A DNA stretch of 64,000 nt from Takakia lepidozioides (GCA_030704615.1 CM060732.1:83041171-83105170), one strand, 5' to 3'. Shown: positions 47,378-58,300, counted from the stretch's first letter. Notes: generated from the sequence alone by a model not told the origin. Numbers and translations: made by a program.

Positions 47378-48415
47378 AAGGATGTTTTCTTGCCAACATG
47401 CAAGTGTCTTGCTTCATTCATTGATTTGTGTAGATACTCAGACCATCCACCATTTCCTCAAAGTCTTGACCATCATGTACTGCCAGAGAGGGCTAGAGGA
47501 TCAGATGAGGGTTTGACAGATTCAACAAAAATCATTAACAGAGGGTGGCTGAACACTGAGGATTCTACTGCTCACAGTCCCGAATGTGCATGGATTAATA
47601 AAGGGGAAGTCCAAAACACCGGATGGGATGCCTTCCCTTCCTCACCCATACATTCTGTTCCTGTCAACAATGGCTGAGATGCTATCCCTTGCAATTCTAC
47701 AGTTAATGTTGAACACAATCTGTCAGGTGGGTGATCACCCTCCAACACTGCAATGAGCCCCAGTTGTGTTCCTTCTGGGACATAAATAGACAAGAATTGT
47801 GGCTGGCCAGTCATGGAGGCAAATAATGAAGTCAGAGCCATGCCATCACATTAAGCCCTCATTGGTATGGACCGGCTAAGCAGATTTGGTGTCATGGAAC
47901 GCCATGCTTGCAGGATATCCACAGCAGGGCCACGGGATGGAGGCCTAGGGGAAAGGGTGAAGCCCGACCACATGGAATTGTACCAAATGTCATTCTGGAC
48001 ACTGCCCTAGTGGACATGTATGTGAAATGTGGGTGCATTGAGGATGCAAATGGAGTTTTGACAATATGGCTGAATGAGATGTGGTGTTGTGGAATGCGAT
48101 GATCGCAGGATATGCCCAGCATGTTTTGATTCCGTGAGTCAAATCATGGCCTCGCTCCTACAATGGAGCATTTTGGCTGCATGGTGGACCTTCTTGGCTG
48201 TGCAGGTCGAGTGGAGGTGGCAAAGGACTTCATGAATAAAATGCCAAACGAACCAGTTGCTTCATTGTGGCAGGCCTTGCTTGGTGCTTGCAGAATTCAT
48301 GGCAAGGTGGAGGTGGCAGAAAATGTAGCAAAATGCCTTTCTAAATGGGATCCACATGATGCTGCTATTTATGTGTTACTATCAAGGCTGGCAAGTGGGA
48401 CGATACGGCCAAAAT
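47378..48415 (+). pseudogene. Unassigned spacer, then PPR and E-motif fragment
   Basis: 47378-47880 holds no recognised gene. 47890-48120 has decayed PPR pieces. 48163-48417 reads MEHFGCMVDLLGCAGRVEVA then LWQALLGACRIHGKVEVAEN, which normally stands between the last PPR and the DYW domain. Here it lies downstream of a DYW domain, so a second gene copy or a rearrangement is needed. Confidence 0.65.
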
Positions 48416-49473
48416 GAGAAACATGTGGGAACAAAGTCACCACCCTGGCTTTGGTGGGGGAAAACTCCTTACATTGGCTCCCAAGATAGAAAAATTCGGG
48501 TATGCTCTCTGTTCATTTCTATCGCAAATGAGAGAGATTATCATGGTAATGTTGAGAATGAGAAGATGTAGTCTGTTGCTATGAATGTTGGTATTAGCTA
48601 TCCTTGTGATTGTTGGGTACTATGTGCCCTTGGGTATGGTGGATTCAGCGTGGTTTCGAATGCGACAGAGCGTTTCCTGCACCTTTCTCGGGGCTGATGG
48701 AGAAAGATAAAAGAATGCATTGTTGAGTGCATAGATTCATAAATAAATTGCTACGGACTAAGTTGTGACTTGTTTGCGCAGGCCTGGGCCCTGACAACAG
48801 ATTTGACCTCTGATCAAGCCCTAATGTATTTTCTTAAGCATGTTCTATGATCACATGCCTAATACTAGACACCCTAAGATACCAGATGAAGGGCCGAGTG
48901 TTGATCCAGTGTGATCTTGCACTCAAAAGCCTTCATCAATTTATTGTGACATGAAATAAATGTAGTGACAGGTGCGATAATGACAATACAGGGAGGGTTA
49001 AAGTTGATGCAATCGAAGAAGGCTATACTATCCAAGTATACCAGGACTTGCTGTTCACAGCTGGGGCCTTTGTCGAGGGTGGCAGGGCTAAGGTTACTGA
49101 AGCCTTCAAACCTTTGACATTAAAACACCAAAAAAATATGATTAAGGAAGCATAATTTGTATAGCTGAATATTGTTTGTTCTTAAGCTTAAGTTATGGTG
49201 AGTTATGTTGTGTTCAATTGAGTTTCAGAAATGCTTGTAACAATGTATTGAGCTCTACAAAGATATTTGCATGTGTCTAATATGACTATGTGCAATACAA
49301 GTCTGGCCATTAAAGAATTCAAAAAATGCAAAAACTAGTGAGAGTGGTCGGGACCATCAGGTAGTACCTCTCTAAGTTAATTCTTACAATGTCCGTGTGT
49401 ATACACAAGCAATGACAATAGATTCTTGATGGTCCTTCAACATCTGTACAAGACGAGACGAAAATTATCAGGA
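48416..49473. other. About 1 kb without a recognised gene
   Basis: No clear gene or repeat. A short plus-strand stretch near 48995-49110 (EEGYTIQVYQDLLFTAGAF) has coding character but was not recognised. Confidence 0.45.
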
Positions 49474-49481
49474 AGTACAAG
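49474..49481. repeat. Target site duplication of E3, left (AGTACAAG)
   Basis: AGTACAAG directly precedes the left terminal repeat and recurs directly after the right one at 54646-54653. Eight bp fits KDZ/Zisupton or hAT elements better than the 9-10 bp usual for MULEs. Confidence 0.85.
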
Positions 49482-49574
49482 GGGGTTGCTATTTCATGAG
49501 CGGCATGAGCATGAGCGGAAAAAAACAAAGCATGAGCAGACCATTGTGTGTCCACGGAAATAGGGTTAGGAGGC

Positions 49575-49905
49575 ACGAAAATAGGGTCATGTGAAGTTGG
49601 AATGTGGCACCAGTGGACTTGAAATGCAACATTTTATTGCAAATTTTGTGGCAAGCCACATGTAGTCCCTTTCTGGACTAGGCATGAAATCCCCCCTGAC
49701 AAAAAAATGCACGTTCCTCCTGCCTATGAACTCCGGTGTAGACGTCCCTCCTACAGTACTTGGCATCCTACAGTAAGAACAAATCCACTGAAGAATGTCA
49801 ATACCAGCAGAAGCAGAAACGGTCTTTCAATGAAATAAAAGAGCGAGGGGAGGTGCCTCACAAAATCAGGAGGCAACTTACAATGCGACCACTCACTCAT
49901 AAACC
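49575..49905 (-). pseudogene. Gene A fragment A6 (last intron and part of last exon)
   Basis: Reverse complement matches A1 1110-1345 (intron, acceptor ctgtag, GTSTPEF, MPSPER) and then jumps to A1 1742 onward, including the poly(A) signal region. About 390 bp of the last exon are deleted. Homology to gene A ends at the exon-intron border (gagtgag), where the palindrome array begins. Confidence 0.8.
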
Positions 49906-50497
49906 ATTTTCGGCACCATTTTCCTAGGTTGGGCCCGAAAATGGCTAAGTCCCAGAACTGACTGGGCGCGGAACTAGAAAAATGGCGCCGAATTTCCAGT
50001 TGCGGTTCCAGCCACCCTAGGGACTTAGCCATTTTCGGGGCCCTGAACTGGAAAAATGGCGTCATTTTTCCATTTCGGGGCTGACAATGGCTAAGTCCCA
50101 GATCTGACTGGGCCCGGAACTGGAAAAATGGCGCCGAATTTTTCCGATTTTGCTGCCAGCCACCCTAGGAACTTAGCCATTTTCGGCCCCGAACTGGGAA
50201 AATGGCGCCATTTTTCCAGTTCGGGGCCAAAAATGGCTAAGTCCCAGATCTGACAGGGCGTGGAACTGGAAAAATGGCGCCGAATTTCCGGTTGCGGTTC
50301 CAGCCACCCTAGGGACTTAGCCATTTTCGGGGCCTTGAACTGGAAAAATGGCGCCATTTTTCCATTTCGGGGCCGAAAATGGCTAAGTCCCAGATCTGAC
50401 TGGGCCCGGAACTGGAAAAATGGCGCCGAATTTCCGATTTTGGTGCCAGTCAGATCTGGGACTTAAGCCATTTTCGGGCCCGAATTGGAAAAATGGC

Positions 50498-50545
<48 letters not shown>

Positions 50546-50812
50546 CCGGCGCCATTTTTCCAGTTCGGGGCCGAAAATGGCTAAGTCCCAGATCTGACTG
50601 GGCCCAGAACTGGAAAAATGGCGCCGAATTTCCGATTTTGGTGCCAGCCACCTTAGGGACTTAGCCATTTTCGACCCCGAACTGGAAAAATGGCGTTTTT
50701 TTTTTTTTTTTTTTCGGCGCCATTTTTCCAGTTCGGGGCCGAAAATGGCTAAGTCTCAGATCTGACTGGCACCAAAATCGGAAATTCGGCGCCATTTTTC
50801 CAGTCATGCAGG
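49905..50812. repeat. 72-bp-type palindrome array with poly-T interruptions (E3)
   Basis: Units of the same kind as in the A2 intron: GGAAAAATGGCGCC..AATTTCC alternating with its reverse complement, with gggacttagccattttcgg flanks. Two cores are interrupted at the same place, after AATGGCG, by T runs of 47 nt (50499-50545) and 19 nt (50696-50714). Confidence 0.9.
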
Positions 50813-50814
50813 TA

Positions 50815-51562
50815 ATTCGAAGAGCGGATGGATGGAAACCCGGCGCCGGATTTCCATCCTCCAGGTAAGTCGGCGCTGCAAATTTCTGTCATGCAGGTTA
50901 CTTGTGAGCGGATGGATGGAAATCTGGCACCGGATTTCCATCTGCCAGGTACAAAATTTCCGTTATGCAGGTAATTCGAAGAGCGGATGGATGGAAATCC
51001 GGCGCCGGTTTTCCATCCGCCAGCTAAGTCGGCGCGCAAAATTTCCGTCATGCAGGTAATTCGAAGAGCGGATGGATGGAAATCCGGCGCTGGATTTCCA
51101 TCCGCCAGGTAGGTTGGCATCATGCAGGTAATTCGGAGCGCGGATGGATGGAATCCTGGCGCCGGATTTCCATCCTCCAGGAAAGTTGGCGCTGCAAATT
51201 TCCGTCATGCAGGTAATTCGAAGAGCGGATGGATGGAAATCCGGCGCCGGATTTCCATCCGCCAGCTAAGTCGGCTCGCCAAATTTCTGTCATGCAAGTA
51301 ATACGAAGGGCGGATGGATGGAAATCCGGCGCCGGATTTCCATCCGCCAGCTAAGTCGGAGCGCGGCCGGATGGAAATCCGGCGCCGAATTTCCATCCTG
51401 TAGGTAACTCGGAGCGCCGAATTTCCGTCAGGCAGGTAATTCGGAGGGCGGATGGATGGAAATCCGGCGCCGAATTTCCATCCTGCAGGTAACTCGGAGC
51501 GCCGAATTTTCGTCATGCAGGTAATTCGGAGAGCGGATGGATGGAAATCCGGTGCCGAATTC
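50815..51562. repeat. About 85-bp palindrome array, half-site GGAAATCCGGC (E3)
   Basis: Cores begin near 50834, 50918, 50993, 51078, 51150, 51235, 51320, 51373, 51458 and 51543; most steps are 84-85 bp, some 72-75 or 53. The commonest core is GGAAATCCGGC plus its complement. Linkers carry gtcatgcaggtaattcg and gagcggatggat. The right end of the array changes to the GGAAATCCGGCGCCGAATTT form. Confidence 0.88.
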
Positions 51563-51589
51563 TCGACTACTAGGGGGAAATCCAAACGG

Positions 51590-52690
51590 CCCCGGACGGA
51601 AATTCAGCGCCGGTTTTCCATCCTGGGAGGTTTTTATGTCGGCATGTTTTCAGCCAGACCCCCTGACACGACTTCCTTTGGGGGGGCCCGGATGGAAATT
51701 CGGCGCCGAATTTCCATCCGGGGGATACTATCTGTCGGACAGATGCCGGCCTCTCCGCCCGAAGCGACTTCATCCGGGCGTCCTCTGTTGGATATTTGGT
51801 GCCGAATTTCCGTCCGGGGGTTGTAATTTGACGGCCAGATGCCGCCCTCTCCCCTCGAGCCGATTGCATCTGAACAGCCCCGGATGGAAATTCGGCGCCG
51901 TTTTTCCATCCAGGGAGGTTTTTATGTCGGCCACTTTTCGGCCTGACCCCCCGACAAGACTTCCTTTGTGGGGGCCCGGATGGAAATTCGGCGCCGAATT
52001 TCCATCCGGGAGATGCTCTCTGTCGGACAGGTGTCGGCCTCTCCACCTGAGGCGACTTCATCCGGGCGTCCCCTGTTGGATATTCGGTGCCGAATTTCCG
52101 TCCGGGGGTTGTAATGTGACGGCTAGGTGCCGACCTCTCCCCCCGAGCCGACTGCATCCGAACGGCCCCGGATGGAAATTCGGCGCTGTTTTTCTATTCG
52201 GGGAGGTTTTTATGTCGGCCAGTTTTCGGCCTGACCCCCCGACAGGACTTCCTTTGGGGGGGCCCGGACGGAAATTCGGCGCCGAATTTCCATCCAGGGG
52301 ATGCTCTCAGTCGGACAGGTGCAAGCCTCTCCGCCCGAGGCGACTTCATCCGGGCGTCCCCTGTTGGATATTCGGTGCCAATTTTCCGTCCGGGGGTTGT
52401 AATGTGACGGCCAGGTGCCGGCCTCTCTCCCCGGGCCGACTGCATCCGAACGGCCCCGGATGGAAATTCGGTGCCGTTTTTCCATCCGGGGAGGTTTTTA
52501 TGTCGGCCAGTTTTCGGCCTGACCCCCTGACAGGACTTCTTTTGGGGGGTCCGGATGGAAATTTGGCTCTGAATTTCCATCCGGGGGATGTTCTCTGTCG
52601 GGCAAGTGCCGGCCTCTCTGCCCGAGGCGACTTCAACCGGGCGGCCCCTGTTGGATATTCGGTGCCGAATTTCCATCCGGGGGTAGTAAT
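51590..52690. repeat. 96-bp palindrome array in a 288-bp higher-order repeat (E3)
   Basis: Cores lie at 51694, 51982, 52270 and 52557 (288, 288, 287 bp apart), each followed 96 and 192 bp later by related cores, for example 52078 and 52174. The main half-site is GGAAATTCGGC; the second type starts GGATATTCGGTGCC and the third has one arm TTTTTCC. Because 96 and 288 are multiples of three, frames stay open on both strands (a 385-residue frame spans the array), which should not be read as coding. It ends about 0.3 kb before gene B6. Confidence 0.93.
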
Positions 52691-52976
52691 GTGATGGTCC
52701 GGTGCTGGCTTCTCCCCTTCAGCCGACATCATCCGGATGGCCCCCCACTTTCTGACTGCATACCGTTGGCAGTTATTGCGCAAAGACCAGGGGCCGCATT
52801 CCGGAGACAAGGTTCATTAACACTCTGACTGTGGATTTTTGAGATAGTTGGCTCCCTGGATTTGGATCAGGCTTCATCGCACGGACAAATCGGCACCGCA
52901 TTCCTTCCCATCGCTGCATCCCCCTTCTAGGAGCTTGCCCGCACGCCATCCTGGCTGTCTTGTGTGCACATCTCCC

Positions 52977-53729
52977 ATGGCGGAAAACCCGAGCGCTACA
53001 GTGTACTGCCCTCCTCATGAGCATAGAGCTTCATTTCCGTGCAGAGGGGACATCTGCCGTGTGATGGAGAAATATCTGTGCGTTCGATACCACCTGAAAC
53101 CGGGGTCGGTTTTTTTGGAGGAGGAAAAGAAGGACTCAAACGGCGTTGTTGTCGAGAGTATTGTTGTGCTCCACGATAATTTCGGCGATGGCAGGGAATG
53201 ACGAGTTCCACCATCGGACAACGTCATATACAGGGCTGTTGGGGACTTCATTTGCCCGCCAAATGCACCTTCTATCCTGGCGCCTTCCACGAAACAATCC
53301 GCGAATCAGAGTGTGGGTACCTCAAAGAGAGAAGTCCGCAACGAAGTAAATCCAGAGCCGGACCCATCAATGAAGACGAGCGAGAACCGGGTTGTTCACA
53401 ACCTGTCCGACTCAGACGAGGTCATGGAAGTTCCGAGATCGTCCTGGAAATCAGGCAAGTCCTCAATGGACGTTAGTGGACGAGGGAGTCATATTCCCAG
53501 CACGAGCACCGCAGTTCGATCCATTCTTGAAATTCTGCGAGGGCTTCACATTGAGGGACACCGCTCGGAGCTGGCCGGGCTGGACTACAGCAAGTTCGCA
53601 ATTAAATCGGTTACATGCCTTCCCGCAGATGTCGACGGTAATATCTTCTTTGAGTTCCCTCCTCGGGCGGCCTTGCGAGAGGGCCTTCGGGACACGCCAT
53701 TGCTTCGAAGAGGCCAACATTTGGAATGA
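52977..53729 (+). pseudogene. Gene B copy B6 (first exon region), one stop
   Basis: ATG at 52977 (MAENPSATVYCPPHEH). The frame is open to 53729 except for one TGA at 53199-53201, replacing the Trp of EWxVPPSD (Trp is present in B7). The order is CRVMEKYLCVRYHLKPG, VESIVVLHDNFGDG, a Ser-rich middle (SDSDEVMEV), SELAGLDYSKFAIKSV and IFFEFPPRAAL. It matches the B4 N-terminus but stops before the zinc finger. Confidence 0.75.
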
Positions 53730-53761
53730 GATGTTCATATCCGTCCAGTGAGACGAAGACT

Positions 53762-53837
53762 AAGGAGGAGTTTGTGCAGCTCGTTCACGCTCAACGCCGA
53801 TGCGTTGAGCGTGAACGAGCTGCACAAACTCCTCCTT
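53762..53837. repeat. 76-bp perfect hairpin (36-bp arms, 4-nt loop)
   Basis: Arms 53762-53797 and 53802-53837 are exact reverse complements around CGAT. E2 has only the right arm (28132-28167, with flanking gggcaacagccgatgcg), so the left arm was created in E3 or lost in E2. Confidence 0.97.
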
Positions 53838-54009
53838 GGGGATTCCAGAAATCATTGATGGGGCAAAGAGAATCCTCCATATGGATATTTTCAATTGCAT
53901 TTTCATGTATCAGACTTTTTTTTGCAGTGTAATGAAATGCACCCCAAAACTCCTGGAATGAGGCAATATTCCATTCAAACTGAGATCCAACAGAAGCAGT
54001 TGTGGGGCC

Positions 54010-54420
54010 ATTTCTGGAAAAAAGACGCCGAATTTCTCTATTTTGGGCCGAAAACTGGCTAAGTCCCAACATGCACTGGTCTGGATGTGTCTGGAAAAAT
54101 GGCGCCGAATTTCCCTATTTTGGGCCGAAAACTGGCTAAGTCCGAACATGCACGGGAATGATGTCTGGAAAAATGGCGCCGAGTTTCCAGTTACATGACC
54201 CAGAACTGCCCAACATCTGTGCAATCCCCGGCACACCATGTACCGAAATTCGGCGCCACATTTCCAAATTTTGGGCTTACACACCTGTCATGAGGGGACC
54301 AATAGCCGCGGAATTCGGCACCATTTTTCGCCAGAGAGACCTATTACCACGAAATACGTCGCGGATTTTTCCGGTTACGGACCCTATTACCGCGAAATTC
54401 GGCGCCATTTTTGCACATGT
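54010..54420. repeat. Palindrome block inside the right end of E3
   Basis: Same as 28345-28760 in E2: GGAAAAATGGCGCC-type cores separated by ttttgggccgaaaactggctaag, then attcggcgcc units. Followed by the AT-rich subterminal region and terminal repeat. Confidence 0.85.
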
Positions 54421-54645
54421 CATTGGGAATTGACATGAGCGGAAGACGAAATATCATGAGCACAACTCTCAAAACTACAATTTCCCCTTCAAGGTGCCGA
54501 ATAATATATTTGTTTTTTCTGACACATTGCATTAAATTAATGTTTTATAATGTTTTTTATTTTCGAAATTTGTACTTCTGCTCATGAAAACCGATTGTCT
54601 TGATACTCCGCTCATGCCGCTCATGCTCATGAAATAGCTAACCTC

Positions 54646-54653
54646 AGTACAAG
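54646..54653. repeat. Target site duplication of E3, right (AGTACAAG)
   Basis: Identical to 49474-49481. The sequence outside (tgctaaagactac) is unrelated to E3. Confidence 0.85.
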
Positions 54654-57600
54654 TGCTAAAGACTACTAATAGTAACCATTCCAACAAACACTTCATGTCA
54701 CGATAAAGAGAAACCTTCCCATAGGTGCAAAGCTTCCATCTTCGCTTTGTGGCCAAGCATAAGGAAGTATTGGGAAGGGAGTTACTGGAAATTAGGCAAG
54801 AAAGGTGTGTCTGTTTGTCTCTAGAAAAACAATAGAACCATGTACAGTATAACATGTCTAGATCTCAATTGAGACTACATAATTCTTTTCACTGTCATTC
54901 CTATGTTTACTAAGGCTCTTATGTGCTATTCTCATTCCTCCTCTGTCATTACAGTATTGTTGTAACCTGGGCAGAGAGCTATTCACACCTGATCCTCCCA
55001 AACAGAATTATAGTAGGTACACGACGTTTTTCTCTCCTCTCTCCTATTCCACTCAAATAAGGCTATGGCAAGCAAACAACGTCTCTCTCTCCTTCTTTCC
55101 TGTTCCCCTCAAACAAGGCTTTGCTTGTAATGTCTCTTTCTCCTTCTATCCTGTTCCACTCAAACAAGGCTTTGCTTGCAATGTCTCTCTCTCCTTCTCT
55201 CCTGCAGTTCAAGAAGTTCAAGAAAATCAAGAACACTGAGTGCCACCCGATGGTTCTGGGGTAAAATCCTGCTATTTAGACGCCTTTGTGGTGAGGTTGC
55301 TGTGGAAGAGGTTATTTTTTCCTATCACTATTAAGAGGCTTGATTTGTGAGCTGTCGCTCTTAGGTGGTTTTAAGAACTGTCATCAAGCTCTGTCGTAGG
55401 TTGGTCGAATTGTAGGGATGAAGATAATAAAAGCCTAAACCACCAACTTCCGGGGGCGATTCGGAGGTAAGAATTGAAAGGAAACCAAAGTTCAAATGAG
55501 CCTACTGCTCAACACACACACTATCGAGGGGACAATGGAACAGTAGAAGAACGATCTGAAGGATTGAACCCAGGATCACCCTGGTTATGCACTCTATTCA
55601 AAGTAGGAGGGGTCTGTTTTCACAGTTTACATGAACCTCACAAGGAGGACTGATACCATAATTCACAGCAATCCCAGAAGATGAAGGGCCATGCAAGGAA
55701 TAGCACCATGACATCTTGCATCAAAAGAGCCAAGTGCTACCTGATTTGACCCCTTATGGAGGTCATGGCACTTGTTCAAAGCAGGGGGGGTCTGTTTTCA
55801 CAGTTTCCATGAACCTCACAAGGGGACTGATACCATAATTCACAGCAATCCCAGCTTATGAAGGGCCGTGCAAGGAACAACACCATGACATCTTGCATCC
55901 AAAGAGCCAATTTCGACCTGATTTGACCCAATATGGAGGTCATGGCACTTGTTCAAAGCAAATGTTTCTAAGTACTAAAATACACAGCAAAGACACCAAT
56001 TTCCACCTACTGTCTTGGTACCATTCATCAAGAGGGGGTGTTTCCTCCTTTGTAATATCCATACCATGTAACACAAGTATTGTTTTGGTTCCCTGCCAAA
56101 GCAGACAGCCCAGTAGAGACTTAAATTGACCACTGCACATACAGATCAAGCCCCACCTTAGAACATAATGTTGTAATCTCTCCAACTCAAACACGCCCCT
56201 TGAATCCCAGTATGCCTAAGCATTTTCTCCAAATCAGAGAACACCTCAACACACAAGCATATTGTGACAATTGCTTCTTCACGGAGTCGTTCATTGCAAT
56301 CCAAATGCTCCAGCAACTGCTCCAGCCTTTGCACAGGATAGAGAAGGTCAACATGACCAGCACCTTCCACGTCACTTACACACATATACACACAAAAAGA
56401 TCTTGCCTCAAGGCTGAATGGGTCCTTTTGTTATGGAAATCACTTTGTGCATACCGGACCACTCTGTCACAACTATAATTACGTCAGCTCTGGTGGCCAT
56501 GAAGAGATAGAGACACATTTTAAAATTGTGGATCTATGCCTGTAAAATCCAAGGCTCACTCATTGTGTTTACGTGGCTACACTCTAAAACAAAACATGGG
56601 CATTTGAACAGTTGAAGTGACTTGTGCGTGATAGAACCACTTTAAGCCTGTATGACCAAAAACCAGCATGCAGCCATCTTTGCCTAGACTATGCTGAGAA
56701 GGCCTATATGCTCCTCTCCCATGAATAAAGCTTGACACCATGGCATTCTTCATCCTTCTTCAGATGTCCAGGCAGTATGCAAAAGAGCCTGAGGTCTGCA
56801 CCTTATTAACAATAGGTTTGAGTGTTCGGCAAGGCCCGCAAGTAGGTGAAGTGTACAGGACCCCAAGCAACCGAGGGCTCTCATGATACAGTTTCCTTAG
56901 CGCGTATTGTATAAAAGAAAGACAATTAGAGGACTCTTTGATGGATACAATACTACAAAACACTGATGCTTTATTGGACATTTACTTTCACTCAAACACA
57001 ATGGACCCACCTCTCAGTTCATGCTCAAATCAAAGGCTCTGTTGCGTTGAAATCGATAAAAAGAAGAGACAGGTCATCAAATCACCATCACTCGTACAAT
57101 AATTGGGCCCGAAACTTGCTGAAATATGCTCACTACCAAAACTAAGAGGACAACGTTCAGTCTATGATCACAGTTGTCCAGCACAGCATCATAGGCAATT
57201 AAACAGTAGGGCAATGAATGAATGAACACCACCAGGCTACAGTATCACGAGAGCGACATGACCTCTTGGTTACCTGAAGATCTCCGGCAGCATATACACC
57301 CTCCACTGACGTATCAGTGTTGTTTTTCGATTCTTTCCTTTTCAAAACCACCATAGATCCACCAACGAGCTACCATGCAGAGTTCAACATCGGAACGACT
57401 CTGATAACAGGATCTCAGGGCCGAGTTTCATGAGAGGTAAAACAGGCTGAAACAGGTCGAAGAAGAAGGTGCCCCCTCACCACATTGCGTGAAACCCCTC
57501 CACGCTCGAGCACACCCTTCCCCGCGCTGCTTTTCGGGCATTTCAGGCAGGTTCCAAAGAAATTGACGACGACGATGACGTGTCTACGATGACCTGGCTA

Positions 57601-57750
57601 CGATGATGTGGCAATGATGATGTGGCGACGATGATGTGGCACTATGGCACCCTATTCCTGCTCTACGCTAAACTAGCTTCCGACCTTCGGTCGTCGCTAG
57701 AACTAGGGCTTCGCGTTGCTCGCACTACTAACGACGAATTCTGAGAACTA
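54654..57750. other. 3.1 kb without a recognised gene; simple and tandem repeats
   Basis: A CT-rich tandem of about 51-57 bp (gtctctctctccttctctcctg..caaacaaggctttgctt) lies at 55030-55205. A 178-bp tandem, just over two copies, lies at 55595-55975 (tctgttttcacagttt at 55613 and 55791). The rest shows short antisense frames without family resemblance. The last 150 bp contain gatgatgtggc repeats (57575-57645). Confidence 0.55.
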
Positions 57751-58300
57751 CACTACAACAGATGAGCGTTTTTATGACTTCACATATGACTATTTTTTCA
57801 GTCTTATATGCGTTCATGACTACATCACTCTGTAGTGAAAAAAGCCCTATCATAGCGACTAGTCTTTAGGACTGCGCTTTGCAAGTCATATCCATGACTG
57901 CTTGCGTGGCACCTGGAGTCCTGCTGCAGAGAGGGTTGCAGTCACAACTATATGACTAATATATGACTACATTGTCTGTTGAGCGCTGCCTACATGGAGA
58001 GGCTTCAGTGGGACACCTGTGCCACTGCGCAAGCGACACGTCATGCATTCGTCAGGGGATCATATGACTATATGTCTGCAAAGTGATGCCTACATGGAGA
58101 GGCGACGGATGGACACTGCGAATTTGACATGTCACGACTGCTTGCCATGATCATATGACTACATGACTCGCTCATATGACTACAGGGATGTCTACATGGA
58201 GAGATATTAGCGGGACACCTGTTGCACTTGAGATGTGACATGTGGCACACAGACAAAATATATGACTAGCATATATGACTACGGATCTTTACACGTGGTG
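57751..58300. repeat. CACTA left end with subterminal TATGACT repeats
   Basis: CACTACAACA at 57751-57760 is a CACTA terminus; it shares CACTACAACAGAT with the end at 31964. The next 540 bp hold many catatgactacat-type motifs, often paired as inverted AGTCATAT/ATATGACT, and three units about 100 bp apart marked by tacatggaga (57991, 58091, 58193). This matches CACTA subterminal binding-site arrays. The sequence to 58816 is AT-rich without a gene. Confidence 0.8.

Larger units (their letters stand above)
49482..54645. mobile_element. Element E3: non-autonomous A/B transposon, both ends intact
   Basis: 5164 bp. The left end GGGGTTGCTATTTCATGAGC with ATGAGC repeats and the right end, reverse complement GAGGTTAGCTATTTCATGAG, are inverted repeats, flanked by AGTACAAG on both sides. 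Content: the last intron and part of the last exon of gene A (minus, left), three palindrome arrays, the first exon of gene B (plus, right), a 76-bp hairpin, another palindrome block, right end. The gene A middle and gene B core are absent, so movement would need proteins from another copy. Confidence 0.9.

Noticed and set aside
51537-52694. Long open reading frame (385 residues) and others on both strands of the palindrome arrays
   Set aside because: Periods of 96 and 288 bp are multiples of three and the sequence is palindromic, so frames stay open on both strands without selection. Translations are simple repeats.
31955-57760. One 25.8-kb CACTA element between the two CACTA termini
   Set aside because: The termini face outward: the one at 31964 closes an element on its left, the one at 57751 opens one on its right.
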